From Chara braunii (taxonomy: Eukaryota; Streptophyta; Charophyceae; Charales; Characeae): 64,000 bases of DNA. Positions within the stretch are counted from its first letter, which is position 1, and the number at the start of each line of letters is the position of its first letter. The notes beneath the pieces are model-generated. The model did not search any database and was not told where the DNA came from. It worked only from the letters and a program-made list of their open reading frames with translations. Below are positions 1 to 9,965 of this stretch, one piece after another. The stretch is from assembly GCA_003427395.1 (NCBI GenBank), contig BFEA01000147.1:2107796-2171795 (forward strand), in the 5' to 3' direction. A program made the position numbers and the translations under genes.

Positions 1-241
1 GGGGAGGGCGCAGGGCGCAGGAAGAACAACAGAAGGGAAGGGGGCAGCATGAAATGGGAGGTGTGTTTGATGGGGAGGAAAACAAGGGGCAACAAGGGAA
101 AAGGATGATGGAATGTGATTTGTATTGATGGCTTATGTGTTGATTGGCTGTGAAATTAGAAAAGGAATGAAAATACAGAAGGTAGAAGCGGATCACATGG
201 GAAATAGATAAAGTGGTTAGCGGTGATTTTGATAGTTGCTG

Positions 242-435
242 TTAAACCACCAGTACCTCCCAGGCTTATTTTTCCGTATGCGGATTTGCACCGCACACCA
301 AAAATAGACGAACCACCAAGCCTCTTTGGCTGGCGCTGCCAGCCTCTTTGGTCCGGTAGCACCGTTCATCCAAAGAACCGGGATTGATGCAATTTCGACT
401 CTCAAGCTTGCCGTGGTGAGGAACTGGTGGTTCAA
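242..435. mobile_element. MITE family M1, copy 1
   Basis: A 194-bp element with inverted ends: the left end reads TTAAACCACCAGTACCT and the right end reads AGGAACTGGTGGTTCAA. The interior has a shorter palindrome around GCTGGCGCTGCCAGCC. The same termini recur at 566, 6850, 16970, 17852, 26689 and 29176. There is no coding capacity, so this is a non-autonomous terminal-inverted-repeat element. The outer TTAA could be the target duplication, as in piggyBac-like elements, but being palindromic it cannot be told apart from the TIR here. Confidence 0.7.
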
Positions 436-565
436 GGGGATGCTGTGATTAAGGGTGTTTTTTGTTCCTTGGTGTTCCCGCCTTGTTGGTGGGGTATTCG
501 TAGTGGTGGGAAGGGGAACAGGAGGGAAGGAAGGAAAGGGGTGGATGGATGGTTCATATACCCAC

Positions 566-724
566 TTAAACCACAGTACTTCCTAGAGACGTGCCCGTTA
601 ACGCGCCACAATTTTAGGAAACGTACGGGCTACTAGATGAGCGCCCAAAAATTCATCCGACTAGAAAGGCTTCTACTCCATTTTTTCCCGCGGCCGATAG
701 CTGGACCAAGTACTGGTGGTTTAA
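566..724. mobile_element. MITE family M1, copy 2
   Basis: A 159-bp element beginning TTAAACCACAGTAC and ending GTACTGGTGGTTTAA, with the same termini as copy 1 but a different interior. It lies 130 bp from copy 1. No ORF of interest. Confidence 0.7.
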
Positions 725-879
725 GGATTTTATTTGTAGGTTTTAATGGACCGGTTAGTCTTCATGTATGGGGCACAATCTACGCAGCATCTCTTGCGTC
801 TGTTGATTCCTTTCAAACTTGCTACGCCAGTTTGCCGACGTGCAAAGATGTCAGTATGTTTATGAACTAGGCTGTTCCT

Positions 880-1030
880 GAACCCTGGGCAGGGTCCCGG
901 GCAGCCCCTGCGCAAAGAAAACAATAATTTTAAAATTTTAAAAATCCAAAAAAATCCGTAAAAAGAATATGTTGTGTAGAATTGCAATACAAGCGACTTT
1001 TGGCTGAGGGTCACATCAGAATTCCTCACG
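880..1030. repeat. Interspersed repeat, related to 27.18-27.57 kb
   Basis: The segment with CCCTGGGCAGGGTCCCGGGC, then an A/T-rich stretch, then GAGGGTCACATC is recognisably the same as 27255-27400 (GACCAGGGAAGGTCCC ... CAGGGTCACATC) and as the core at 30195-30300. It is a dispersed non-coding repeat, here without clear ends. Confidence 0.5.
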
Positions 1031-1419
1031 GAACTGAAGATAAAAAAGAAAATAATCGAATCACACTAAGGCAGCCCCCTTTAAACCCCTTTAGCCCCTT
1101 TAAAAACAGTTTGTACCCCCTTCCCCCCCCCCCTTGACAGCCATCACTCAAAAAAAGACGAGGCCGGATTTGGGCTCCTCCCGCAGAGTGCGGAAAACCC
1201 CCACCGCCGGGGGGGGGGGGGGGGGAAGGGGAAATCATTTCTTTTTTCCCATGTCCGGGTATCTTGGGCGACAGACCCCCCAGCCGGTCATGAAAATCTT
1301 CCTAGTTTCTGAACTTTTTTTTTTTTTTTTTTTTGAACTGGTATGGTTACAAACATCCAAGCTCTGCTTTCAATATATTTCAGATGGGTCTTGTGATCTG
1401 TATGTCATGGTGGGTGCAG

Positions 1420-3220
1420 GGAGGTGGCCGACTTTGCGCGTAGATTGAATTCTGATTGGCAGGATAGGATGCAAGAACTTTTGGCATTGGCGTCCTCAAG
1501 CCACGAAATGCGGCAGAGAGCAATGGGTGGCAGTAACTCGCTATTGGGTCAGTCAGCCAGGTGTGTGACTGAGTCAGATAAGAGGGTGACTGGAAAGAAC
1601 GAAGGCGAACGGAGGCATCAGCCTATAAATGACATGAGAAAGGAGAAGGAGCGGCTCCACCGGAAGATAAAAAAGATGAAGAAGTTGCAAAAGCAACAGC
1701 ATCAATTACCACACCAGCAGCAGCAGCACAATCAACAACAACAACATCAGCAGCACCACCAGCAGCAACAGCAACAACATGGGCAGCAGAAGGAGCAGTC
1801 AGCACTCGAACGGTCTTCCGATGTGGGGTTGGACTCTGTGCAGAGGTCAGTGAGAAGTGTGGGAGGAAGCACAGGTGAGGGATGTGGTTCACGGGAAGAG
1901 GAAGAAGCTCATGGACTCTGGCAATTTTCGGATGAAAAGTCGAACCAGCAGAAGACTCGTGCTGTTGTGTCCGCAGTGGGAACAGTGCCTGTTGCTACGA
2001 CGGCAGGCTGTGGAGCAGGGCCGAGTGAAGGCGACTGTCTTGGGCCTCTTATGAGTGTTCGGAGGTCGCAGGAAGGGCTTCTCTCAGGGGGGTGTATGGA
2101 TAGGGCACTGCTGTACTCGATGCCCGTGATGGTGGCCCATCATCAAACCTTGGCGAATGGTGCAATCTCTGGAGATCTGTTTGGCACTGCTGATCTGGTA
2201 CGGTCAGCAACGTCTCCCGAGGGTCATGTCGGAATGATGCCAGGTCTCGTAACAGGATGGCATTACTATGCGGCAGGGCCCTTCATGAATGGGTTGGGAT
2301 GCACCATGGGGGATACAGATGTGGGGGGGGGTGTTGAGGGGGCAAGAGGAGGGGTTGTTGCATTAAATGCGGGTGGGGCACAAAGTGCGAATGGCATTGG
2401 GCATGGGTCAGTTGGCCCCTTCACTCTGGTGACGCCAGTCATGAACGGGTACTCGGGCAGCAGTTTTGCCTATATCCCACAAGGGGGGCTGACGAATTCC
2501 CTTTTGACAAGGGACAAAAACTTTGGGTCAGACGGAAAACGGGAACCTCTGGGATTAGATATTGGATGCAACCTGGAGGGCATGGGTCTCATTCGAACGC
2601 CGAGGGAAGGTATGAAGGGGTGGCTAGCTTTGCAGGAAGGGGGTTGCAAAAGTGAGAGCATTGGGGGCTCAGGTGATGAAAGCTTGTCAAGGTGGGCGAG
2701 GAGGAGTGGATCGCTGCAGGGAGAAGGGGAGGAACTGGTGAGTTTCCTAGAGCTCCTCCTCCAGAAAATCAACATGCAGGATGAAGTGGAAGTAGGGCTG
2801 AAAGGAGCGTGCTCATCGGAAGGTTCTGAAGGGATGATGGCAGCTTCCAGGGGAGCAAAGGAGGACCCGGAATCGAGGGTAGAGAACGGAGGACAGGAGG
2901 TTGATGATGTCCTAGACGTGGAGGTGGAGAGGCCGAGATCGGAAGCAGGCAGCTCTTCTGCAGGAGAGGGCTCCATTGCTGTTGGTGGAATGGGCACTTG
3001 TACCCCGGCTTCCTCAGACGGACGACTCACAGGTGAGGGTTGGACGATTTGCCGCCAGTTCAAGTCGGGCGTCATTCTCTCGGTCACGTTGGTGGATGCA
3101 CGCTCGACTGCCAATGACGAGGGAGGCGATCACATAGACCTCGTGTCGCAGGGAAGCAGCAGAAGTTTGCTCGAGGAGAGAGGCGGTAGTGAACCTCAAG
3201 AAAGAGGAGGAGAAGTATAG
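1420..3220 (+). CDS. Unidentified Gln-rich protein, probable last exon
   Basis: An open frame of about 600 codons ending in TAG at 3218-3220. In-frame stops lie upstream and the first codon usually chosen is GTG at 1424. The sequence just before is GGTGGGTGCAG, so I read 1420 as the first base of an internal or terminal exon (acceptor CAG at 1417-1419), with the true start upstream. Visible features in order: a Lys/Arg-rich, probably coiled stretch at about 1630-1695 (KEKERLHRKIKKMKKLQ), a Gln/His tract at about 1699-1790, then Gly/Ser-rich low-complexity sequence, and an acidic C-terminal half. The composition suits a nuclear regulatory protein, but I recognise no domain and assign no function. 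The long frame, codon-like composition and a polyadenylation-like signal at 4746 favour a real gene; no upstream exon was found. Confidence 0.5.
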
Positions 3221-4421
3221 TAGTAGGAGGAGGGTTCTTGGAACCGGAGAATCTTCCTCCCGCTGTGGTCACTGCCCAGCAACCGCTCGAAGGTTCAGGG
3301 TGAGTGGAAAGTTTCGCGGAAGAATCGGTGTTCGTTCAGTCTTGGCAAGGTGCCAATCAATGATTAAAGGCACCACCCTTGAGGACCCCTTTTTCGATTT
3401 CTATTTCACTTTCGTTTGTTTTCCAACTTTTCTTCAATCCACATTTGTTAAGTCTGCAACCTCATGATGAAAGCCCTGTGCAGGTGCCCAGCATCAAATG
3501 TTGCATTGCCATGCGTTTCGCATCACTAGACAAACTCACGTTCCTGTGTGCCTCCCGATGAAACCCATGCTTACCTTCCTGTTGAGTAGGCAGGCTGCTG
3601 CAGTGGGGTCCATGTTGGATGCAGTTGCCCCACGTCGCCTCGTTTTTTTCAGCGTCGACTGTGGTCCTTCAGCTTATAACTGAAGCCAACATGCTCAGTG
3701 TGTGTGTGTGATTGTTGAGATCGTTGAACCTGGCCAACGAATGCTGTAAGGTTCGTTCGATCGATACCATGCTTAATCTGTGGGGCTGGTAGTCTCTGGT
3801 GTGGACAAACATACGGGGTGGGTGAATCATCCCCCAATTATTGTCTAGGTTCTAGAAAGAAATCAACCAATGGTTCCTCTCGGAACCATCTACTGTAAAA
3901 GGCCATCATGATCATGTTTCCATAGAGTTTTTGAGCACTGAAAATGCCTAATCAGGGTGAGAGCCTGTCCATTTACTCACCTATGCTGTTTACCATTCTT
4001 TTTAAGGGAAAGGCAAAATAGTTAAAAGGGGGAGGAGTGGGGCCCGGGGGGTGGGGAAGATGGGAAGGGGAATATTGCAAAGGAGATGTGACTTGGATGC
4101 GTGGGAAGGTCGGTCAGTATACGACTCGACTCGCTGAAAAATCTCATTGGGAGATTCTAAAGAGCGGCGTTCAGACGCAGCGGGCAGAGGGTACCAAAGA
4201 GTCGAAGAGGGTACCGAAGAGTCAAAGAGTCGAGAAAGCGTAATCACTGTGGAATCGTCAAAAGACTTTTTTTTTACAGTGGTGGTAATGAATTCCCCCA
4301 CCTACGACTCTCTGTTTTGCTGTTGATGCTGGAGTTGGGCCCAGGAAAAAGATTGAAATCAAACAAAAATGCCCTCTCCGGTTGACCATATCGGACTCGT
4401 CTCGCAAATCACCACGTTTTG

Positions 4422-4477
<56 letters not shown>

Positions 4478-4760
4478 TTTTGTTTTGTTTTGTTTTTTAT
4501 TGTTTTGTCTTTCTTGATTCTCTTTCTTCTGCTGTTAATGTCCTATGCATATCTTGTCAAATCATCGACTGAAATGCAAGATATGGATATGGAAAGTGAA
4601 CCGATCTTTGTTGTTGTTGTTGCTGTTGTTGTTGTTTTCCCTGCTGAGTTCTATTTAGAACTGTGTGCTTGAGTGTTTGCACACATGCAACTGTTAGTAG
4701 GCAAGACGATGACTTCGATTCGTGATGGAACCAGATGATGACCGCAATAAAGTTAAGTTA
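3221..4760 (+). other. 3' flank / possible 3' UTR of the Gln-rich gene
   Basis: No convincing coding frame. Contains a 54-nt T run at 4423-4476, a TTG repeat near 4605-4640 and an AATAAA hexamer at 4746-4751 that could end the upstream transcript. The extent of the UTR is inferred, not shown. Confidence 0.35.
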
Positions 4761-5042
4761 AGTTGAACTCTCAACCCCTAAATCCGTAGTTTGGTGCTCG
4801 TGTCTCTTCGGCACGATGATGTTGGGGATCATCATCATTTGGTGACAGAATCAGAAGGTTTCCGCGCAGAAACTACCAACTGCGCCGTCAGTCTCCACGT
4901 CAGGGAGTAATATGTTTTTTTTCTTTTCTTTTGTTTTGTGAAAAGCCTGCTGGACTTAGTCTGGTGAGTGATATGTAACTGAGTGCTATAAATTCAAAAA
5001 ATGTGGGAGAGCAATCTGTCTTGTATTAAGGTGTATATCTTT

Positions 5043-5078
<36 letters not shown>

Positions 5079-5815
5079 GACAATGGCCTTCTGGTATGAT
5101 CATCATTGAACTGACCGGTCCCCAGAATTCAGAGTTATTTCTTTTCAGTTCGTCTAGTTGCAGCTGGATTTGAACTCAGGTCTGTCTTTCAGTCGATGAT
5201 AGGTGTACCGACTTAGCTAGCCCGGTTGGTATAATTGTATATCAGGTTTTGTTAGATCTACATTTTGAAGTGAATCGAGTTCTGTCCGTTGGTATAATTG
5301 TATATNTTTTTTTTTTTTTTTTTTTTTTTAATTGTATATCAGTTTTCGTTGTATCTAGATTTTGAAGTGTCAATGTGTTGTCAGGAGTTCGGTGAGGTGT
5401 TTAGTTATTCTGTCCGTTTTTGTGGCACGACAGTTTGTGTACGTCTTTGAAGTCTGAAGTCCTTACCACGCAGACGGTACCGGGAGGCATATGTCGTTTA
5501 ATGACGTGCAAAGCTTTCTGAAGTGAGGAATATCTGAGTGACTTGCTCTGGCTTGGGCGAAGGCTGTACCATGAGGGAGGATGTCTTTGGCCCAGAGACC
5601 ACAAGTGATCCTCCTCTACCCAATTCGGGGATGACTCAGTTCCTGCCTGCTGTCAATAGTTTTCGATCGTGAGACAACGAAGTGAACGAAGAGTGCTGTT
5701 GAGTTCTTTTTGTGTTCTGTATGTGACGGTAGAATTTCAAAAAGGTCCGAAAGAAGCGATTCATCTTTTATGTCAAGCAGCAATGTGCTGATTACTGGTA
5801 TGTTATAACCATTTC
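4761..5815. other. Intergenic, T-rich, with a tRNA-like fragment
   Basis: Homopolymer T runs at about 5044-5075 and 5307-5329, the second beginning with an N. Around 5163-5224, read on the minus strand, GAGTTCAAATCC resembles a tRNA B-box and GGGCTAGCTAAGTCGGT resembles an A-box, suggesting a decayed tRNA-derived SINE. Nothing else recognised. Confidence 0.3.
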
Positions 5816-5824
5816 CATATCCTA

Positions 5825-5941
5825 TCCTGCCGTCATCCCCCAAATAAAACATACGGTCATTATCGCTTTGGATAGACTGGAAGATGTCAACCAAAAACAG
5901 CAATAGCGACCGTCGGTTATATTCGGAGGAGAATGGTAGAG
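5825..5941. mobile_element. MITE family M2, copy 1 (diverged)
   Basis: Inverted ends related to the 31298 copy: left CCCCAAATAAAACATACGG with GTCATTATCGC, right GCAATAGCGACCGTCGG with ATTCGGAGGAGAATGGTAG. About 117 bp, non-coding, embedded in repeat R. Confidence 0.5.
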
Positions 5942-6712
5942 GCATATGGGAAAACAGTCACCGATGGCACTCACTTGATCCAGTGAAATCCCGCCCAATA
6001 GGAAAGAGAACCCAAAGTAAGTAGAGTATGTCTTTTGTGAGACTGCTGAATAGGCCACATGCCCGAAATCCTTCGTAGTGAGCGCTCCTTAGGTTATGAA
6101 TATCAGCGCTAAACTCAATTGCTTGTCCCAGTGTTCTGGCAATTGTTCCGGATGCACGCTTTGTAGCGAGTATAAAAGATCACCGATGATAGCAGCAGGG
6201 CAATCATTTATCGGTATCCTGTGTGCGCGACATACGGGTAAATGATCTCCCATGGCTGAAAGGTGATCATTTATGGTACCACTGTCTATATGCAGATGGG
6301 ATGAAATGACCACCCTAGAGCCCAATGATATCGTGCTCACTTGTAGGATAATTTCAACTGCGTACCACCCCCCTCAGCCCAATGATATCAAGCTCACTCA
6401 TAGGATAATTTGAAATGCATCTGAGCCTCTTTTTCCTGAGGCGGATTTCCCCTGTGCACAAAGTTTCTCCGAAATGCCAGCGTGGTGCCTTGTCTTTTCA
6501 TTTGGGCGGCAGCCCCAACCATTTTGGTCCCGCGGCCCCGAGCCTCTGAACTTTCCGGAGAGACTCCTTTCCGATTTCAAGTTTTCTTTTTTTTTGTATT
6601 AGCGGTTTAACGTTCTAATAATTGTGTAGATGATTGCACATGGCATAAGCATGGTAGCCACCAAATTCTTGGGAGTAGGAGAAAGTCAGCGCCCGGAGGG
6701 GAATATGCAGGC

Positions 6713-6714
<2 letters not shown>

Positions 6715-6763
<49 letters not shown>
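6715..6763. repeat. (AG)n microsatellite
   Basis: A nearly pure AG dinucleotide tract. A longer AG tract sits at the equivalent place in repeat R copy 2 (14451-14590). Confidence 0.9.
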
Positions 6764-6766
<3 letters not shown>

Positions 6767-6849
6767 TGTTCAAGTATTTGCAAACCGCCTTGTGGAAGAA
6801 GGATGGATGTGCTTGCCAGTCACGGCAACTGGAACATGGGATTGGAGAA

Positions 6850-7036
6850 TTAAACCACCAGTACCTTTCTCAGCTATAGATGCCGAGCCTAAAATCACCC
6901 TGCGCGCGGTAAAAAAATGAGCTGGCGAAGACTTGTTTTGGCTGGGTGACACCAGCCATTTCGATCCGGTAGCAGCGAACCCCGCCGTCCTCCCACTTAA
7001 CCCGTCACATCTCCTTAAAAGAGCTTCGAAAGGTAC
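6850..7036. mobile_element. MITE family M1, copy 3 (right end truncated)
   Basis: Left end TTAAACCACCAGTACCTTT. The right end keeps only AAAGGTAC (7029-7036) and then diverges. Its interior (GATGCCGAGCCTAAAATCACC, in part) is nearly identical to the 16970 copy, so both belong to one subfamily. Confidence 0.65.
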
Positions 7037-7060
7037 AATGCAATTTTTACATGCCCAACC

Positions 7061-7370
7061 AGAGGAGGACACCAATGTGTCATATATGGGAAGGGGTATG
7101 ATAACTCATATGTTGTTCATACAACGAGTATCTTCTCATGCGTTATCGATGGTTGAATCATCTTACACCGCTGTCATTAGTTATCTGGTGGTTTGATGAT
7201 GGGTCAATTATTTCACTAGGGCGAAAGGGAGTCTGATGTACTAGACCAAAATCCAAACAATCCTATTTTATTGAAAGAAACTGCCCATGGAAATACAGAA
7301 GTAACTACTAAATATTGGCTTTAGAAGATCCACTGCAACGCTGCCCGTTCAGATTGGGAATAACACATTT
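7061..7370. other. Intergenic
   Basis: No recognisable gene or repeat. Lies between repeat R and the tRNA cluster. Confidence 0.3.
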
Positions 7371-7443
7371 GGGTAATTAGCTCAGTTGGTAGAGTGCCTC
7401 GTTTACATCGAGAGAGCCAGCGGTTCAAGTCCGTTATTACCCA
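7371..7443 (+). tRNA. trnV-UAC: tRNA-Val (UAC), organelle type, probably a nuclear copy of mitochondrial DNA
   Basis: The 73-nt sequence folds as a full cloverleaf. The acceptor pair GGGTAAT/ATTACCC is perfect. The D-arm is GCTC-AGTTGGTA-GAGT, the anticodon loop TTTACAT gives anticodon TAC, and the T-arm is AGCGG-TTCAAGT-CCGTT with discriminator A. One mismatch (C27-A43) lies at the top of the anticodon stem. Sequence style is bacterial/organellar, and CCA is not encoded. It is followed after 3 nt by a decayed trnD and then directly by a trnS fragment. Such packing is typical of organelle genomes and not of nuclear tRNA genes. I infer a nuclear insertion of mitochondrial DNA (NUMT); whether it is transcribed in the nucleus is unknown. 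Confidence 0.75.
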
Positions 7444-7446
7444 GAT

Positions 7447-7519
7447 GGGAAAATAACTTAGTTGGTTAGAGTGTTGGTCTGTCACTTCCGAAGTCACGAG
7501 TTCAAATCTTTTTTTCCTG
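7447..7519 (+). pseudogene. trnD-GUC: Decayed tRNA-Asp (GUC), organelle type
   Basis: GGGAAAA at the start can pair with TTTTCCT at the end. The D-arm ACTTAGTTGGTTAGAGT and the anticodon loop CTGTCAC (anticodon GTC) are clear. The anticodon stem (TTGGT opposite TTCCG) and the T-stem are mostly mismatched, so the tRNA is not expected to fold. The sequence style matches plant mitochondrial trnD. It lies 3 nt after trnV. Confidence 0.65.
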
Positions 7520-7546
7520 GGAGGTATGGCTGAGTGGCTGAAGCCT
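7520..7546 (+). pseudogene. 5' fragment of an organelle-type tRNA-Ser
   Basis: GGAGGTATGGCTGAGTGGCT is the acceptor and D-arm of a class II tRNA-Ser of bacterial/organellar type. The match is lost after about 27 nt, where a tandem repeat begins. It starts on the base after the trnD discriminator. Confidence 0.55.
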
Positions 7547-7556
7547 GTGGAAATGT

Positions 7557-7966
7557 AGCATGCAGAAATTAAGTATGTTTTCAAAGGGCGTGATCGTGCT
7601 ATGGTTGGAGAGCGGAACGAACAGCATGCAGAAACTAAGTATGTTTTCAAAGGGCATGAGCGTGCTATGGTTGGAGAGCGGAACGAACAGCCTGGAGAAA
7701 CTATGTTTTCAAAGGGCATGATCGTGCTTTCAAAGGGCATGATCGTGCTTTCAAAGGGCATGATCGTGCTATGGTTGGAGACCGGAACGAACAGCATGGA
7801 GAAACTATGTTTTCAAAGGGCATGATCGTGCTATGGTTGGAGAGCGGAACGAACAGCATGGAAAAACTAAGTATGCGGAACGAACAGCATGGAGAAACTA
7901 AGTATGTATTCGAAGGGCATGATCGTGCTATGGTTGGAGAGCGGAACGAAAAACAAACGATGAGAC
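7557..7966 (+). repeat. Tandem repeat, unit about 66 bp
   Basis: About six imperfect units each carrying TTTCAAAGGGCATGATCG, TGCTATGGTTGGAGAGCGG and AACGAACAGCATGGAGAAAC. One unit holds an inner triplication of the 24-bp TTTCAAAGGGCATGATCGTGC-type core (about 7709-7770). It begins at the broken trnS, so it may have formed at the NUMT border. ORFs across it are an artefact of the repeat. Confidence 0.8.
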
Positions 7967-8195
7967 CATTCCCTACCAGAAACTTAGATCTGTGGGAGCA
8001 TCTGAAGCCTGTTGGAGAATCTTTGCATTCAACCTCACCCTGTTGGAGAATCTTTGCATTCAACCTCACAGAAGCTTACCCCAAGTAGCACGGTTGCCCA
8101 TTCATCTTGAAAACTTTTAAATGGTATATTTAAACGCACACAATGCTCAAAACGAGGCCGTAAAAGGACCGCCTGTCGGCGAACTTACTGCATGA

Positions 8196-9965
8196 ATGAA
8201 TCTAGATGAACGTAACGAAAATGTGGATAAAACACAGTTACCGTTGTATGTTGCTGTTTCAAAATACACATGGAAAACGATCATTGGGCACCGAGAAAAT
8301 GTAATGCAGAAAAAGGCTTCGCCAAAATTGGCTGCATGTATCAAAATCACCCAGCACAAGGACATGCATACTTCCTTCCCACCTTACTCACACTCAAAGG
8401 GGGCATATTCCTTTGAAAAACTGAAAATGGTTAATGACATGGTGCATGATACATTCCAAGAAGCATGTAGAGCACTTGACTTGCTTGCAGATGACAAAGA
8501 ATGAGATGAGGATATGGAGAGTTGCGCCGTGTACACCTTGTTGCAGCTCGATAGCCAGCGATGAACTTACTTACAAAGCTCGACTCAAGAAACACACACG
8601 CGGTGTGCATGCCTCCGCCCATCACAACATTGGTTTGTGCAACGAGTTGTTGATGCGGTGGCAAAAAAAGAACCTTTTTGCCTGTTCCTTTATGCACCCA
8701 ACGGGCAAAACATTTTTTTATCAATACCATTCCCGTTGTGGAGTCCGCGTAAAAGAAAATGATGCTCTTGCAGTTGCATCAAGTGGCATTGCAGCAACTT
8801 TGTCAGACGGCGGATGGCCATTCCATTCGAGATTCAAAGCACCCGTTCAACTTTCCGACAACATTGTCTTCAAAATACCAAAGCAGTTCGGTCGAACACA
8901 ATTGATGAAAAAAACAAATCTAATAATATGAGATGAGACTCCAATGTCTTATCTTTTTTTTTTGGAAGGATTAGATCGCACATTATGTGATCTATGCGGT
9001 TCACCACTCCCGTTCGCAGGCAAAGCGGTGGTGCTGGTCAGATATTCAAGTCAAGTATTACCAATATTCACTCGAGGTTCTCGAGCACAACAAGTGAATG
9101 CACGCATGGAAAATTCAAAATTGTTGCCACTTTTCCACAACATGCAATCAAAAGAAAATATGTGAGCTATGTCGCGGGGTGGGGGGGGATGAAGTTACCC
9201 TTAAATTTGCAACATAGCTCCTTACAGTAGGAAATGGAGAACATGAAATTATTGACATCGCAGATGTATATGATGTCATTAAATTGACATTCAAAAATAT
9301 AAAACATCACGTTGATGATGCCAATGGCTAGGGCAACGAATGATTCTATGCCCAAAAAACGAGGAACCAACTTATATTAACAATGTTGTAGTAGTCGTAC
9401 TAGGATAATTTTCAGAAGAGGATATTTATTGAAAACCCAGTGAAATTTTTGAACTCTTTAGATATTTTAGGTTTGCCTCCTCAAAAGTTACGCCTTAAGA
9501 AAGGCGTACCCATAATGTTGTTGCGAAATCTGGATCTCAAAAATGGCCTATGCAATGGGAGCGGGTCAATCATTAAAGAGGTGATTGAGAACCATCTTCT
9601 CGGAGCAATACATTTGGTAACAAACGAGGGTTTTCATACCACGAATAACAATTCAAACATCGCAAGAAAAAAAAAAAAGGACTGACAGGAACACAATTCC
9701 CTGTGCGTGGTTTGACCAAGTGCTTTTCCACACGCATTTCGGTTGTAGCATTCACAATTGAGGTCAACAAATCCCAATGACAGATTGCTCAAAGGGCATG
9801 AATATATGTACACAAATCAGTTTTCTCACATGACGAATTGTATATTGGGCTCTCGCGCATTGGCCATCCATTTGATGCTCGTGTTTGCTTGTGTGGCGAC
9901 TCCAAAAGAACTCGGAATGTTGTGTACAAAAACGTTATCCACAAAAACTGACTTCCTTCGCTGAA
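8196..9965 (+). pseudogene. Decayed Helitron-type PIF1 helicase
   Basis: Fragments in several frames line up in order with the helicase half of a plant Helitron Rep-Hel protein. They are YSFEKLKMVNDMVHDTFQEA (8400-8460), a Walker A-like PTGKTFFYQ (about 8700), ALAVASSGIAATL and HSRFKAPVQLS (8766-8860), and a Walker B-like region where the usual LIIWDE reads LII-stop-DE (about 8920-8940). Then come GSPLPFAGKAVVL and SQVLPI (9000-9070), LPPQKLRLKKGVPIMLLRNL (9475-9535) and FSHDELYIGLSRIG-like sequence near 9822-9863. Frameshifts and stops break it throughout, so no helicase can be made. The replication-initiator (Rep) half and Helitron ends were not found. The family assignment is secure; the loss of function is seen directly. 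Confidence 0.75.

Larger units (their letters stand above)
5816..7060. repeat. Large interspersed repeat R, copy 1 (uninterrupted)
   Basis: This segment matches 11640-11897 plus 13837-14677 plus about 16945-17150 in the same order (for example AGACTGCTGAATAGGC, GAGCGCTCCTTAGGTTATG, GCACATGGCATAAGCATGG, CCGCCTTGTGGAAGAAGG). It contains an M2 MITE (5825-5941), an (AG)n tract and an M1 MITE (6850-7036). No protein is recognised, so the element type is unknown. This copy serves as the empty-site reference for the insertions in copy 2. Confidence 0.65.

Noticed and set aside
7557-7966. CRISPR-like direct repeats
   Set aside because: Contiguous tandem units without unique spacers in a eukaryotic context.
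7601-8088. Repetitive frames over the 66-bp tandem repeat
   Set aside because: The unit has no in-frame stop by chance; inner triplication and indels break any shared protein unit.
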